Below the pieces are notes generated by a model, which saw only the letters and a program-made list of their open reading frames with translations, had not been told where the DNA came from and made no database searches. The position numbers and the translations under genes are program-made. Positions 9,943 to 46,990 of a stretch of 64,000 bases of DNA are shown here, in pieces; the first letter of the stretch is position 1; each line of letters begins with the position of its first letter. Origin of the DNA: Diphasiastrum complanatum (lineage: Eukaryota > Streptophyta > Lycopodiopsida > Lycopodiales > Lycopodiaceae); contig CM055107.1 in the NCBI GenBank assembly GCA_029204225.1, positions 9,107,472 through 9,171,471 on the forward strand, written 5' to 3'.

Positions 9943-10311
9943 AGTTACAAGCTAAGATTCACTAGCTATGCTAGAAAGCAGGACTTAAGCTAGAAAGCAG
10001 GAAGAGAATGCTTAAGGAGGCTAAAGAGGAGCAATCATCATAAACTGAATAAAGGAATACAATGATGCCCTACTTATACCCTCTCGAATCAAATGGAAGA
10101 TTCAAAAAAGGGAGGGAAAAGAATTTGGAGGGAAAATAGTGCGCCCTCCCAATAGGAGGACCCCCACTCCAAATAAATGTGACCAAGTCCCAAAAATATA
10201 ATCAAATAGGGCCCAAGGCCAATATATGAATAAAAAGGCCCTTAGGCTTGCTTATGCATTATAACAATAAAAGAATGGACGCGGCGAATGTAATGAGCCA
10301 AGTCCATAACT
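9943..10311 (-). repeat. 5' LTR of the Ty3 element
   Basis: It matches 4533-4903 with about twenty differences including small indels (for example CTCTCGAATC against CTCTCCCTGAATC). It has the same AGTTA...TAACT ends. Promoter and polyadenylation signals are expected here but none was pinpointed. Confidence 0.9.
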
Positions 10312-10316
10312 TTTAG
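10312..10316. other. Target-site duplication, right (TTTAG)
   Basis: Identical to 4528-4532. The flanks join without loss if the element is removed. Confidence 0.85.
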
Positions 10317-10930
10317 TGACTAGGTAACCCTTAAACATTGTTGTCGATGATTTGTACGAGGACTAAGCTTGCAAACAATGGCCAGCTGCATTCAATAATT
10401 TGCAGATCCATGAAGTTCAAATGGTATGGAAGTTTTTAAAAAGAACCATTTGTGCCACTTGCAGACAAATGGCGGCTCACAAAAAGGAATGTAACGATGG
10501 TCAATTAACAAAACTGTTTACAAGGCAAAGCATTATGAGTTGCCCGTTCCGGAACGCGTTCCGTTTGGGCCTTGAAAAAAAATGTTTTTTCTATACAAAG
10601 GAACTGATTTTTAAAACATGCAGCATTGTCCCTAAAAACCAGAAAATTAAGTACAAGTATTTGTAATTTACTAGGAGTGTTGGGAATGGACTAGAATTAA
10701 CTTGAGAATACTACATTTCAATTGTGAAGATAGCTAGTTTTGATTTCAATACTATACCTTCCGGAAATCCAATTCATGTCAATAACTGTAAGAAAAAAAC
10801 ATCCATAAAATAGTTATGCGTTCGTCGTACATCCAATACATAAAGAAACAATGCATGTATGATAAAATAGTACTATGAAAATAAATCCTATGGTGAAAAT
10901 AGTACTGTGAAATTAAATCCTATGGTGAGA
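10317..10930. other. No gene recognised
   Basis: AT-rich spacer between the Ty3 element and the hAT pseudogene. It contains a 14-bp perfect palindrome CGGAACGCGTTCCG near 10547-10560. Otherwise nothing was recognised. Confidence 0.5.
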
Positions 10931-11039
10931 CATCATCTGAGGCTAAGACGGGACTCTCTATAACGTCTGGGGAGGGGGCCACGAGCCACCCAGACCTGCC
11001 TCTGCCTCTGCCTCTAGCTCTAGCAGACTGTCACATGCC

Positions 11040-13868
11040 CTGGCTAGATCCAACGCGTAACCCTTTGGATTTGCCCCTTGCCCCTACCCCTACCCCTAGG
11101 TATTGGTGGGGCAGTAGAGGTACTAGGGGCACATGCTCCTGGCTCCTGATCAAACTGCACATACAGATCGGCTAGGCTGGACCTACTGCTAGATCTACCA
11201 GTACCCCTAGCTCGTACACGGCATCAAAAAATCCCTCTGTGCTCAACGTGGTCTCCAATAAGCAGTCCAATGTCTCGTCATCCTGCTCTACCTGGGTCTC
11301 TGCATCTGGATCGACATACCGGGGCCCAGGAGGGGTAGGAGAAATGTGTGTGAAGTCAAAGCCCGCTGTTGCCTCCTCCTACCCATGGTCTACATCCTCT
11401 AATGGGCGCGCATGCTGATCCTCCTACACATCGAGGACACAACGTCAGTACATCCACAAAGCTAACACATTCAAAGAACTCACAAGCAAAACAAAAAATT
11501 TTATTTGTAATTTCATAACTTGAAACAAAGATTTTCATTACCTGAGTAGGCATAGTAGACTCTGAAAGAGGTGTGTCATCGAGAGCATTATGGTCGGATG
11601 CAACTCTGCTGGTGGGGGCCTTGGGGGCCCGTCTAGTAACTCGTCTCGGTCGGATCGCCTCATCCTGGATATCCTCATAAATCTCTGCCATGATATCTTC
11701 CTCTTGTACAACTGGCTTTGTCCCGTCCTCAAGAAACATCACACAATTATTTGGGTTCACCTCCAAGATGGAAAGAGAACTCTCCGCGACGTGACGAAGT
11801 AACTTGTTGGTATTGCAAAACACCAACCTCTCGCACTGCTCCATTGATAGCCTGTTGCGCTTTTTCGTGTGAACAAGCACCCAAGTGCTCCAGTTTCTCT
11901 CACATGTCGATGCCGAGCAATCCTAGAAACAATATGCACAATACAAATAAGTAAGAACCTTTCTCGAAAACACCACATACGATTGAAAAGAAGACAACGA
12001 TGAACAAAAGAAGAAAAAAAATATGGTAAATACCTGTGAGAGGACACGAAACCGGGGTGAGGTCCCCAAAAATACCCCACCATGTAACTTCCCGAAGTCT
12101 GCTATCTCTCTCCTTCGCCAACTCCCTCAAGAATGCTCCCAACTGGCTCTTGTACCTGCTGTATTGAACCTCCAACTCTTATAGCTGCCCCTGTCCTGGG
12201 TAGATCCGCGACACATATGTGTCCCAATCAGCTGATAGCTCCTCGTCCTGTAGCTAGCTAGCTGACTACCATAACGGGTGTAGTAGGTGAGCCATTCATT
12301 GCATGAATGGGTCGATGGAACTTATCCCACCCTCGTAACCATATGGATATGAGCTGCTCCATCCTACAAGCAAGAAACGTTCAAGCAATAGATCATAAAC
12401 GATCACCAACAGCCATGAGGACATACAATGAACTGAACATTTTTTAATATAATGCTGAATTGAAGTGACATACATACCTGGCCTCTAGAAGAAGTGGCCG
12501 CTGCAAAGTCTCACGATGTGGTCCATGAACTTGTACACAACCCCATGGTACTGCCCTCTCGATCCACCAGCCGAAGAACCGCATACATGGGTCTCAACAC
12601 AGTGACGAGCTGATCCACATCATGCCAAAAGTCCATGGCAAAAATTGTAGCAATGAAGGCCACACCAATAGGTCTCCGACTTTGGTCCCAAGCAATGAAC
12701 TCCATAGATGTGGCCATCCTACGCAGTGACTCACGACACTTGAGCAAGCGCTCAAGCACCAATACATGATATCCAAATCTGATGGAAGCAGGCTTCCACA
12801 AGTCCTAGCTACTGTGCATGCGAAACATGGCCAAGGCGAGACGCTTTGGTTTGACAAAGTTCACTAGAGTCATGGCTCTGGATGTGATAGCAATGACCCA
12901 ATCCAGACGCGAAATCTCCTTGAACATCAAGTCAATGGAGTGGGCTGCACAAGGCGTCCAAACAATGTGGGGGTAAGTAGTTGTTAAAATCCTCCCCATC
13001 TCAAAGCAGTTGGATGCATTGTCTGTGACAACCTGCACCACATGAGCGGGGCCAATATGTTGTATGGCTCCATCAATTTGCTCAAATATATAGCGCTCGT
13101 CCTGGATGGCACCTCCACGAGAGGAGTCAATTGTCTTTCAGAACATGGTGCCCATGCAACTGGAAATCAAGATGTTGATGACTGACCTACTCCGCATGTT
13201 AGTCCATCCACCTGCCATGATGGAGCAGCCAAAAACCTCCCAGCCTGACTTAAGTTGTTGCAACTGTGTATCAACATGATCGTATGTTGCCCTAAGGTGT
13301 GTGGTGCGAAGGGCCTCAGTGGTCAGGGGCCTATAGACAGGGGTGCACACCGTCACAGCAGCAACGACATCTCTGAATAGGTGGGTGTCCGCTATAGGAA
13401 ATGGTAGGTTCATGCCATAGAACATGTTTACCAATGCCCTATTAGCTACCTCATCATTGCCCCATCGAAAGGACTGACGAATGGTGCTTTGAGGCAGGGT
13501 GGAGCATGAGGTGGATCAGCCTCGAGGTGGACGCGGTGGTGGGGGTGTTGCTCGAACATCGACAACAGGCTCTGCGTCTGACGAAAGTGGGACACTACTA
13601 GTAGATGAGGGCACGGCTGGAGGTGGCCTTGATGTGCTAGGCCTGTCAGCTGCAGAAAATGTGGAAGGTTTATCAGGTGTAGCAGAAGTGGAAGGTCTCT
13701 TAGGATGTTCCGATGTGGTGGGAGGTGTGGTGGATGTGATAGGAGGTGTCGTAGATGTGGATGGTCGGCTAGTGGAAGCAAATGCAGCAGCACCTACCTG
13801 TCTCATCCTCTCAAGAATGCTCGAGGGAGTGATTGGTGGCTGATGGCTAGAGGAGAGGGGCCTTGACT
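11040..13868 (-). pseudogene. hAT-superfamily transposase, multi-exon, disabled
   Basis: Four probable exons with GT-AG junctions: 13868-12478, 12363-12033, 11922-11542 and 11423 to about 11040. Exon 1 holds a Ser/Thr/Pro-rich linker (STSRPSTSTTPP), then the DUF659-like core: NMFYGMNLPFPIADTHLFRDV, GCSIMAGGWTNMRSRS, VVTDNASNCFEMGRI and WTPCAAHSIDLMFKEI. The end of the core is FGYHVLVLERLLKCRESL. Exon 2 has WLRGWDKFHRPIHAM and REVTWWGIFGDLTP. Exon 3 has the dimerisation motif CERNWSTWVLVHTKKRNRLS. Exon 4 has EDQHARPLEDVDHG and a Gly/Arg tail. The enzyme would cut and paste its DNA element. In-frame stops (near 13516, 13138 and 12805) and frameshifts near 12545 and 12050 disable it. No BED finger or terminal inverted repeats were found. 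Confidence 0.85.
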
Positions 13869-13869
13869 A

Positions 13870-15466
13870 ACAATTGGTGCAATAGCAGGTCCCTAGCCCA
13901 AGATATACTCTTCTCTAACTGCTCAAACACCTACTCCAATGACCCCTGGATGGAAATCTAGGATGACATTTTTCCAAGAAATTCAATTTCTTCTACAAAC
14001 GGTGGCTCGACTTCAAGAACATATTGCAAAACTACAAGTGAAGGTGGAAGCACAATAGATGCAGATCGCCAACATTACTCAGTACCGTGACTCCACCGAA
14101 ATACCCCATATTTAGAATATGGATTGGATTTTGGCAAATATTCAAAGCCAAATTAAGATCCAAGCTGCCACCATCGCATCCATCTAGGATGCCTAGGAAC
14201 AACGACACTCAAGATCAACCCCAACAACACACGCAAACATGGGCCGATGTTCTCAAAGGTAACAAAACTCCCATTTTGTTTATATCAACTACTTTCAACG
14301 AGAATCGATTACGGGAACACTGGGAGCTATAGGAACTGCAGTGCCTGACCGCGAGTAAGTCTCAATCATACGATGTCGGTCCGCCTCTAGAACCATGGGG
14401 CAACCTCGTATGCCAACTAAGGCCATGGACATGTAATTAGGGCTTATTATGATGTTTCACAAAAAGTTAAGATGGCATTTATCCATATGAGACATCTCCA
14501 TGCTAGGCTTTGGACTTGGACCAAAATTTTGGCAATTGAAACCACATGGCAATCACACTTGAGAAGATCGGCACTTGTAACATTCCATTAAAACTACCAT
14601 CAAAGATTGAAAAAAGACGTCTTCACATAAGGACAAAAATTCCACATTAAATTGCCACATGGTTGTGCATGTGAAATATCATTTGAACTTTAAATACTTA
14701 AATACACCAAACATTTTGCATGGTTTTGCATGGAAATTCCAAGCAAAATCTGTTATCAACTATCAATTTTGTTGACAATCGATTAGTATGGATATTTTTT
14801 GCAAGGATTTGACACATGTACCTAGTGTGGCTAATTTTCCCATAAAGGCATCCACTCCCAACTCTCATATTAGCAGTGACTTTTGTTATGTATCATAAAG
14901 ATCCCAAAAGCGATGGCCTCGTAAGGGGTGGAACGCAGGTTTGGGGTTATTGACATGTTTGATGCCATTGATGACGTGTGTCACGGATTTGAATTGTGCT
15001 TGAGGAGGGGCTCACTTGTACTATGTATATATAGACATGAGGAGCCTTTTGCCATTCACTTAGATTATTCGAGAAGACATGGATGGAGATCGACATGGAT
15101 AGAGATCGTGTTCTATGTTTGATTGGGATCCCACTTTGAAGACTAAAGCTCCACAAGTCGAGTATCTACTTAGTTGACAATGCATGTATACCCAACTATT
15201 TGCAAGTGTCAATCTTCTAAATTGTTTTAGAGTTAAGTAATTTGAAGGTCCCACGACTAGATGACAATTTTGTAAGGAGTTGAGGAACGTAGTTTGAAAA
15301 AAATACTCCCCCAATACTCCCATCTCTCCACCTGCCTCCTCCCTCTCTCGTCATGGTGGGGAGAAATCTCCTTTTCTCCTATCGTGAATGCTCTCTTTCT
15401 CTTCCATGGTGGTGGGAGGAGGGATGGTAGTTCAACCCTTGGGATCATGTACTCCCTTACAACAAG

Positions 15467-15468
<2 letters not shown>
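13870..15468. other. Gene-poor stretch with a possible coiled-coil remnant
   Basis: At about 13970-14090 the plus strand reads FFQEIQFLLQTVARLQEHIA and onward with heptad-like spacing, then breaks at stops. A later open stretch (14087-14332) contains QQHTQTWADVLKGNKT. These could be remnants of a retroelement structural protein, but the family is not recognised. Nothing else was seen. Confidence 0.25.
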
Positions 15469-15497
<29 letters not shown>

Positions 15498-15498
15498 A
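15469..15498. repeat. (TC)n microsatellite
   Basis: About 15 uninterrupted TC units. Confidence 0.95.
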
Positions 15499-18400
15499 GA
15501 CGAAGGATTTTCCTACATTTAATTTATGCAGGTTCTTTCTCCCAATGATGGGATAGTCCACATATCTTGTCATAGTGAGAGGGATAAAGTGATTGGTTCT
15601 TCACAAGGGAGCTGGGATATCTGACCTATTGAGAGCGAGCCTAGAATGAGTTGTATGGCACATGCTATTAACATGCCCCTTACACCACCATTGATTCTCT
15701 GCAAGGCTTAAGAGGTACTCTCTATTTTTTCCCATTGGAACACAAAATCACTTCGTGCAAGACACTATATACATACCAAAAATTCCAATTGAGCACAATC
15801 AATAACATTGATCGATTCAAATGGACTACCACCAAAGTGGGGGGTCAAGGAACATGTTTGAAAGCTCTTTGAAGATCGTTATAGTGAGGTTTCAATATTC
15901 TTATTCCATTTTAGGCTTAATTCTTCTTTCTAGATTTTCACATTTCTTTGCTTTTTGGGAATAGTAGGTATACTTGTTCTCCTCACTCTTTTGTTCAAAT
16001 GATGTGAATCTTGCCTAAATTTTGTACAATTGGAGCTGCTCTGAGTTTATCTTGAATTTGAGTTGACGTAAAAAGTATTTTACTGGCATGAACACAACTT
16101 GATCAGATCAAGGGGGGAGCACCAATTCACATTCTTCAGATCAAGCCAGCTGTAACTGGGACTTGCACACTTCTCAACCTTTCTTGTCGTATCTTGAAAT
16201 TTACTTTCAAGTAGATTACCTGATTTGTCTTTCAAGTAGCTTTGATCTTGGTTTACCCTTCACTGAAATGCAAGTCCTACTTTCCATCCAAATTACAATA
16301 AATCTTCATCATACTACATGAAGAGGGAGTGAGTGCCCTAATCAATACACATTGTAACTTTGATCTGAGCCCAGAATTTTTACCAGAGAAAAAGTTTGTC
16401 GATCCATTTCTGGGATGAATGGAAGACCTCTTGTTATTATTCATAATGTTTCTTGATTTCCAAGGGTAGGCTCAAACTTGGGACCAAAGAAACTTTGGAT
16501 GTCAAGCTAAACAACTGAGCCAACCCCATTGGGTATGTTATTCATAATGATGTAAGTAATGATGAACTGCTAAAGAAGGAATCTTGAATGAACGGAAAAT
16601 CTCAGGTTACTCGTACTGTTTTTAGTAATGATAAACTGCTAAAGAGGGAATATAAGTTCACCGATCCATTTCTGGAATGAATGGAAGACCTCATGTTATA
16701 ACGATGTCAGTAATGATGAACATGTCACTCAGCTCTTGGCTACTCATGACAATTATATACTTTTCTAGAAAAACTATACCTGATAAGGAAATTCAAATAA
16801 GTACTTACGCTAAAACTGATGCAAACTTATGGCATGCTTGAGTCTCCCGGTCTACTGCCAATGGAGCTAGCAGAATTGCATGTATGGCATATACATATGG
16901 ATCCTCTCATGGTGACTGCACTTGAACATTAATATTATTCATACTGCGAAAAACCAGAAATCTTCCCAAGAAGTCAGTGTGTTGGTCAGAATCAGGGCTA
17001 ACTAGATTCCAATGATGCAGACCTGCTATGGCAGCCTTAAAACCAGTTTTAAAAAGGATAAGGACCCATTGATTCACACTAAAAGCTCGAATTTGAAAGT
17101 GTTATGACAAAAAACTTCTCTGCTCAGTTAAGGTTTTTAAGTTGATTTTTCATCGATTTGCAAGGTTTTTCGTTCCAAACCTGCTAGGGGGTAGTTGTAG
17201 GTTTCGAATGTAGAAGAGAGACTAGTCAGTGCTATAATTAGCATGTTGATTGACAAGCACCAATAGGTTAAGCGTTTTATTCTTGAGATGGATGAAGAAC
17301 TTCAAGATGATGTTACAGCTAGATACTGTGATATGTGATACTATGCATATGCAATAGATGTTATCAGGGAACCATAGGAATATGCATATAAATTATATTT
17401 GATCAGAACACCAAACATACCACACAGCAATTGGACTGACATAAAGCCGCTATACACAAGCCCCGTAATCCAGTACAATTCACATTGTGCCAGACCAGCT
17501 ATTAGTGGGTGACATAGACAATGACGACATAGATAATGAATAAAAGTATGTTGGACACTTGGTGGGTCCTGTCACTAAAGTACTATTGGCTAAGCCTACA
17601 AAGTGGGCCTCGCCATAGTACATCATACAGGTAAAGTAATAAGTGCGAGGGCATTGGCTTCATGTGTGTATAAGCCCAATCCAATGAGCACACTAATTAG
17701 TTTTGTAAAACTTGTAAAATTAAGAATAAGTGACTAGGGGCTTAAAAACTCTAAAATGACATTGGAGGCCCTAAATCAAGTTGCTAATAAAAAAAGCTAA
17801 AAGGGCCCAAATTAGAACTTACATGAAACATGTGATTGCCCTTTGTGCTTTCTTAGCACCATTAGATTCATTTTGTGTTAATTTAAACGGTTTGGATTAG
17901 AATCCTTGCCATTGTAACTAGCCAATAGGAGAAAACACCTATGTTGCAATCTTTGAAAAAAAAATTCAAATGCTAATTGTTAAAGGTTGGAAAGGTCAGC
18001 TTTTGGTTACACCTCCAGCCTGCAGCAACTAGTACGTTAGCTTTACTTGCCTCCTCTTTCAAGTCATGTTCATAACTATTAATAGAGAGACCATTTCTTA
18101 TTTAAATCAACAGTGAGAAGAACAAGCCAAAAGCAGGACTGTAAAGGCATACTGCACACATCCATGCATATATTCCTCCCAGAACATCGCTAGCGAGCGA
18201 AGTGACTATTTAAGAGATCATAAATAGTCATCCAAAACCACTTGCCACCTTTTTTTTATAAAACTCGAACCATCAGGAACAAGTGAACATAAGATCTGGT
18301 AAAAAAAGCACTTATCCTATGATTTAAATGCTTGTATAGCCTTTTGCATGTACAGTTAGTGGCAATTAAAGGATGCAATTCTCAAATATTATCTGTACGT

Positions 18401-18537
18401 AATCTAATGGCCTGCCAAGCTCATCTTTATGACGTCAAACTCATGCCGTTATCAAAGAACTCATCACCATCGCATTTGATGTCTACTAAAGTTCACTACG
18501 TTAACAAGAAATATTATCCAATTTTCCAAAACTGAAC
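15499..18537. other. Downstream flank of enolase, no gene recognised
   Basis: AT-rich unique-looking sequence. A local duplication is visible: the phrase GATCCATTTCTGG(G/A)ATGAAT GGAAGACCTC occurs near 16402 and 16662, with AATGAT(G/A)AACTGCTAAAGA copies in between. The enolase 3' untranslated region must start at 18537 and run leftwards, but no clear AATAAA was found on the minus strand close to the stop. Confidence 0.45.
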
Positions 18538-43302
<24,765 letters not shown>

Positions 43303-43487
43303 CGCTTCCCGATCGAGCTCTCCTTATCGAAACGATGATCGTTCCTTCGTAAATCGATGATATCAGACGCACAAAACTGACGAGAAATCAAAGAAAAATT
43401 ATATCGCTGCTGTCTCGTTTATTTCAGCTTTCGATAAGGGTTTTAAATGGCACGGCATCTATTCCACCCGACCACTTAGATCTCTGC

Positions 43488-43531
43488 CACGTGGCAAACC
43501 GACACCCGGAGCCTTTATAAGTAGACACGTG
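43488..43531 (-). promoter_or_regulatory. Enolase core promoter candidate with two G-boxes
   Basis: CACGTG at 43488-43493 and 43526-43531, both inside (C/A)CACGTGGC, bracket a minus-strand TTATAAAGG at 43512-43520. The TATA-like box would place transcription start near 43480, giving a 5' untranslated region of about 180 bases. G-boxes of this form are bound by plant bZIP and bHLH factors, including abscisic-acid and light regulators. The promoter role is inferred from position. Confidence 0.55.
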
Positions 43532-43539
43532 GCAAAATC

Positions 43540-45700
43540 TGAACGTCTATGATGAGATCCAACGGTGATGAGATCGTACGTGCCATTAAGGTACCAGTAA
43601 TCTGCTTTCGAGGACGAGATGTGATATATCGGAGGAGATGGTCACCCACCCGCTTTTTTTTGGTAGTTTCTCGGTCGCCAGCCAATTTGGATGGTCGGGG
43701 GACTCAAGACTAGATAATATGTGGAGGCATATGCCTTCAACGCGTGTCTTAATATTGTGACATGGTGGACCCACCTTATGATGCAATGTAGAGCACAAGG
43801 TAGGAGGAAAGGCTATTGGAGACTCGATGACAAGGCGCTTGGGCCTTCTCTTGCGTAAGAACATTTTTGCTTGATTTTAAGGTGCAATATGAGGTTTTCA
43901 CTTAAAATATTCCTCATGATTGCCTACTTAGCTTTTTTGGCATAAAATGATGTGTGCTTCTAGCATTTGGGCTGATAGCGGATAGGTGTTGCATTTTCAT
44001 AGGTTCTGAACGCAGATGTTCAGAGCCATAGCGGACATTTGAATGGCCAAAACGTCAATTACGCCCGGTAGCAAGCCGTGAGCAGGGCCTGCTACCCTAT
44101 AAAAGGCAGCCTTCAACGCACCTCGCCCCAGGGCAGCTTGATGCGTGAAGGTTGCCTGCTACACACGATAGCAGGCATGCTCACACCCGCTACCTAGTTC
44201 GTAGTTGCTGCACAACAAGGGCTTCCCTCATCATGCAAGGTGCAAGAACATTATACAAAGAAAAAGCAAGCACTTGGCTTTACATATATAGTCAATCATG
44301 TTGTGCGATGGGGCTTGGTTTTTAAAACACTGGAAAGTATTGAGATCTGAGACTTTCCACAATGTCAAAACCGTGAGAAGATTCCTTTCTATCATGGAAA
44401 ATTCATTTTCACTTGTCCACTATGAGCTTGGCAAAATTTTGCTCATTCATTCCATAGAGACGACATGCTTTATAGGGCATAATGTCTCTAGCTCATAGCA
44501 TACATCTTCTCCAATCCATATGTAACTCCCCTCAAAAAAGTAAACAAATTGGATGATTTCTCTGTCTATGGTAAAGGCATGCCCATATGGATTTCCAAGC
44601 ACCAAGTACCCTAACCCATGACAAGACCTTGAGTGCTCTAAAGCTTGACCGAGCACCACCTTTATTAGACATAAATATTTTATCATCAATGTTTTTGTTT
44701 CCCCCCTATATTAAAAAGTATAAATATGTACAATCCAAGTGTCTTGGTGTTAATCCAAATTGCCTTATTGTTATCTAACTTAAACTATATGTATTCACTA
44801 TGTGAAAGAGAAGTAAAAGGTTTGAAAAAATTTCCATCAAAATCCAAAGAAATTAATTCCTTCCAAATATTATAAAGAAAAGTTGATCTAGTGGTATGCC
44901 ATGAGTGTCGTTGTTGTGAAAGTTTAATGCTTTATGGCATAAACCCATGGGTTTGGATGACCGTATTCCCAACTGAAGCTGTGAAGCTACTACAACAAGA
45001 AGCCCAATACTTTCTATTGTAACGATTACAAGAGGCTTCATGTTGGAAAAATAAGAGGGCTTTAAGCTAATTTTGCCACATAAAGTTTGCAAAAAAAATT
45101 ATTGGGGATACAAAACCAAAGAACAGTCAAGGGGGCCTTGCCACAACAATGTTTTCTAGTCATTAATAATACCCCCCCACCCGAGCGTGTTGGAGTTACT
45201 CATACTTCTACTAACTTCATTTTGCCTTATGAGACCCTTTAACTCATTATAAATATTTGGTTAGTCTAAAAGTTACTTAAACAATCTGCAATTTTACTCG
45301 CATATGCTAACAGTCTGTAGATTTACACGAAGTTCAAAACATTTAGCATTTGCTTTACAAAAATACACGGAGTTCGACACAAGTTGGAAAAGATCCCAAA
45401 AGGGAGAAAATATTGATAAATGTCAAGTCACAAAAATTTTAACTCGGTAAAATATTAAAAGGCATAGGTCGGCAAAAAATCCCAACTTTGACCAGTCAAG
45501 ATACGAATGTCAACTCAATGGAAATGTCACTCATCAAGAAAAAATTATGGGGCTACATTAGTCACACACTAGCAAAGCCCAATAAACCACCTGAATTGCT
45601 TGCACAACGGGAAGCCAAAGAAGACAAAGCCCTAGCTATAATCTCTCTCAATTTGAGAGATACATAGATAGCCCATGTGACAAATTGTTCTACTTCCAAT
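43540..45700. other. Upstream flank of enolase, no gene recognised
   Basis: It includes GCCTGCTACCCTATAAAAGG at 44088-44107, a plus-strand TATA-like box in a region with GGCAGCCTTCA/TGAAGGTTGCC inverted words. This could be an old LTR promoter of the copia remnant downstream. Otherwise nothing was seen. Confidence 0.35.
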
Positions 45701-45719
45701 GAATCTTGGAATATAATTT

Positions 45720-46990
45720 TTGGCTTATGAGACAACAAATGTCACCACATGTCTCTTTCTCATGAAGAAATTTCTTGCCATAAAGATGTGTGAGAATACC
45801 ATTGTGTGTAATCACTTAACTAAATTCAAGCAGTTACCAAATCAACTAGTAGCCATAAGAGTACCCGTTTTAGATGAAGATGTTGTGATGCCATTGCTTT
45901 TTAGTCTTCCATCTTTGTATGATAATCTAGTGTTACAACTAAGCAACATTCCTAAAGTAACCTTATAAAAGGTGTCATCAAGTATACTACAATAAGAAAT
46001 AAAAAGAAAAGTCTCTTCCTCTTCCAACAACAAATCTCTTGTCTTGGTTGCAAATAAGTAAGAACATACCAACAAGAAGAAGAATTCAAAAGACAAGAAA
46101 CAAGTATCTACTCAATCAAGTAGCCAGCAACAACTAGCACAACAACAGTAGCAGAACTCAAAACCTAAGACCAAATTATTTTGCAAGTAATGCAACAAGA
46201 CAAATTATGATATCAAGGATTGTGGAATCCTCAAACATAATCAGGCCAAAAAGAAGATGTAGCAACAGTAAAATGAGGACGCTTCTAATATAAAGAGTGG
46301 TCAAGATGCCCTTCACCTACTCATGATATGTGCCAAGTAGGGATACCATTACATGGTATCTTGATTTTGGAGCCTCATAACCCTTGATGCCACACATTAG
46401 CTAATTACATAATTGTCAAAGCCAAATACAAAATGCATTTTCTTTAAAGACTCAAGATCCCATAAGGTGGAAGGACAAGGATCCATTCACTTCGAATTTT
46501 CAAATGCAGTAACAAGATTACTTCATAATGTTCTCTATATGCCAAAGCTTACCAAGAATATGGTCTCAAACAATATGTTATCTGACCAAGGCTATCAAGT
46601 ATTATCCATATCTAAGCAATGTCTCATCATAAACCTTGAGTCTAAGCAATTTTTTGAAAGCCATTAGAGAGCTTTGTACATCTTGAGTCACGGACATGCA
46701 TTCAATGTTAATGAAGTTTTTGAAAATACCAAGATATGGCACAACACCTAAATTTTAGACCTATCTTGTATGTGTATCACCATAGCATGGTTAAGGATTT
46801 GCTTTTATTTACTACTACTTCAAACATCAAGAATAATGTTTGTGAGATGTGCTTGATAGGCAAACAATCTAGAACTAAATTCCCTGGGGGACATGCCACC
46901 AGAGCTAAGTCCATCATATAACTAATTCATCTTGATATGTGTGGTCCTTTGAGCACACCCTCACTAGGTTTTGCATTATATTTTTATCAT
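45720..46990 (+). pseudogene. Decayed Ty1/copia gag-protease-integrase start
   Basis: Pieces in copia order on the plus strand. Gag: HLTKFKQLPNQLVAIRVPVL and MPLLFSLPSLYDNLVLQLSN (45810-45945). A zinc knuckle near 46180-46225 reads CNKTNYDIKDC, with Tyr where His is expected and a stop inside. The protease site at 46351-46378 reads TWYLDFGAS, so the catalytic DSG is DFG, followed by a stop. Downstream come VEGQGSIHFEFSNAVTRLLH, NVLYMPKLTKNMVSNNMLSD and the pre-integrase motif CEMCLIGKQSRTKFPGG, then LIHLDMCGPLSTPSLG. No integrase core, RT or RNase H was recognised. It is an old, dead copy. Confidence 0.8.

Larger units (their letters stand above)
4533..10311 (-). mobile_element. Non-autonomous Ty3/gypsy LTR retrotransposon (gag-protease-chromodomain)
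   Basis: A 5,779-bp element on the minus strand, bounded by two LTRs of about 370 bp and a perfect 5-bp target duplication. In transcription order it has the right LTR, an initiator-tRNA-Met primer site, a leader with about ten tandem repeats, gag, protease, about 1.7 kb without polymerase motifs, a chromodomain, a purine tract and the left LTR. Reverse transcriptase, RNase H and integrase are absent, so it would have needed a partner element. The LTR ends are AGTTA...TAACT rather than TG...CA. The two LTRs differ by roughly 20 changes including small indels, so the insertion is not recent. Confidence 0.9.

Noticed and set aside
18332-18535. Small open frame just downstream of enolase
   Set aside because: It overlaps the expected 3' untranslated region on the other strand and has no recognisable features.
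43586-43864. 92-codon minus-strand open frame upstream of enolase
   Set aside because: No domain or similarity recognised. It would sit in the promoter flank, and length alone is not convincing.
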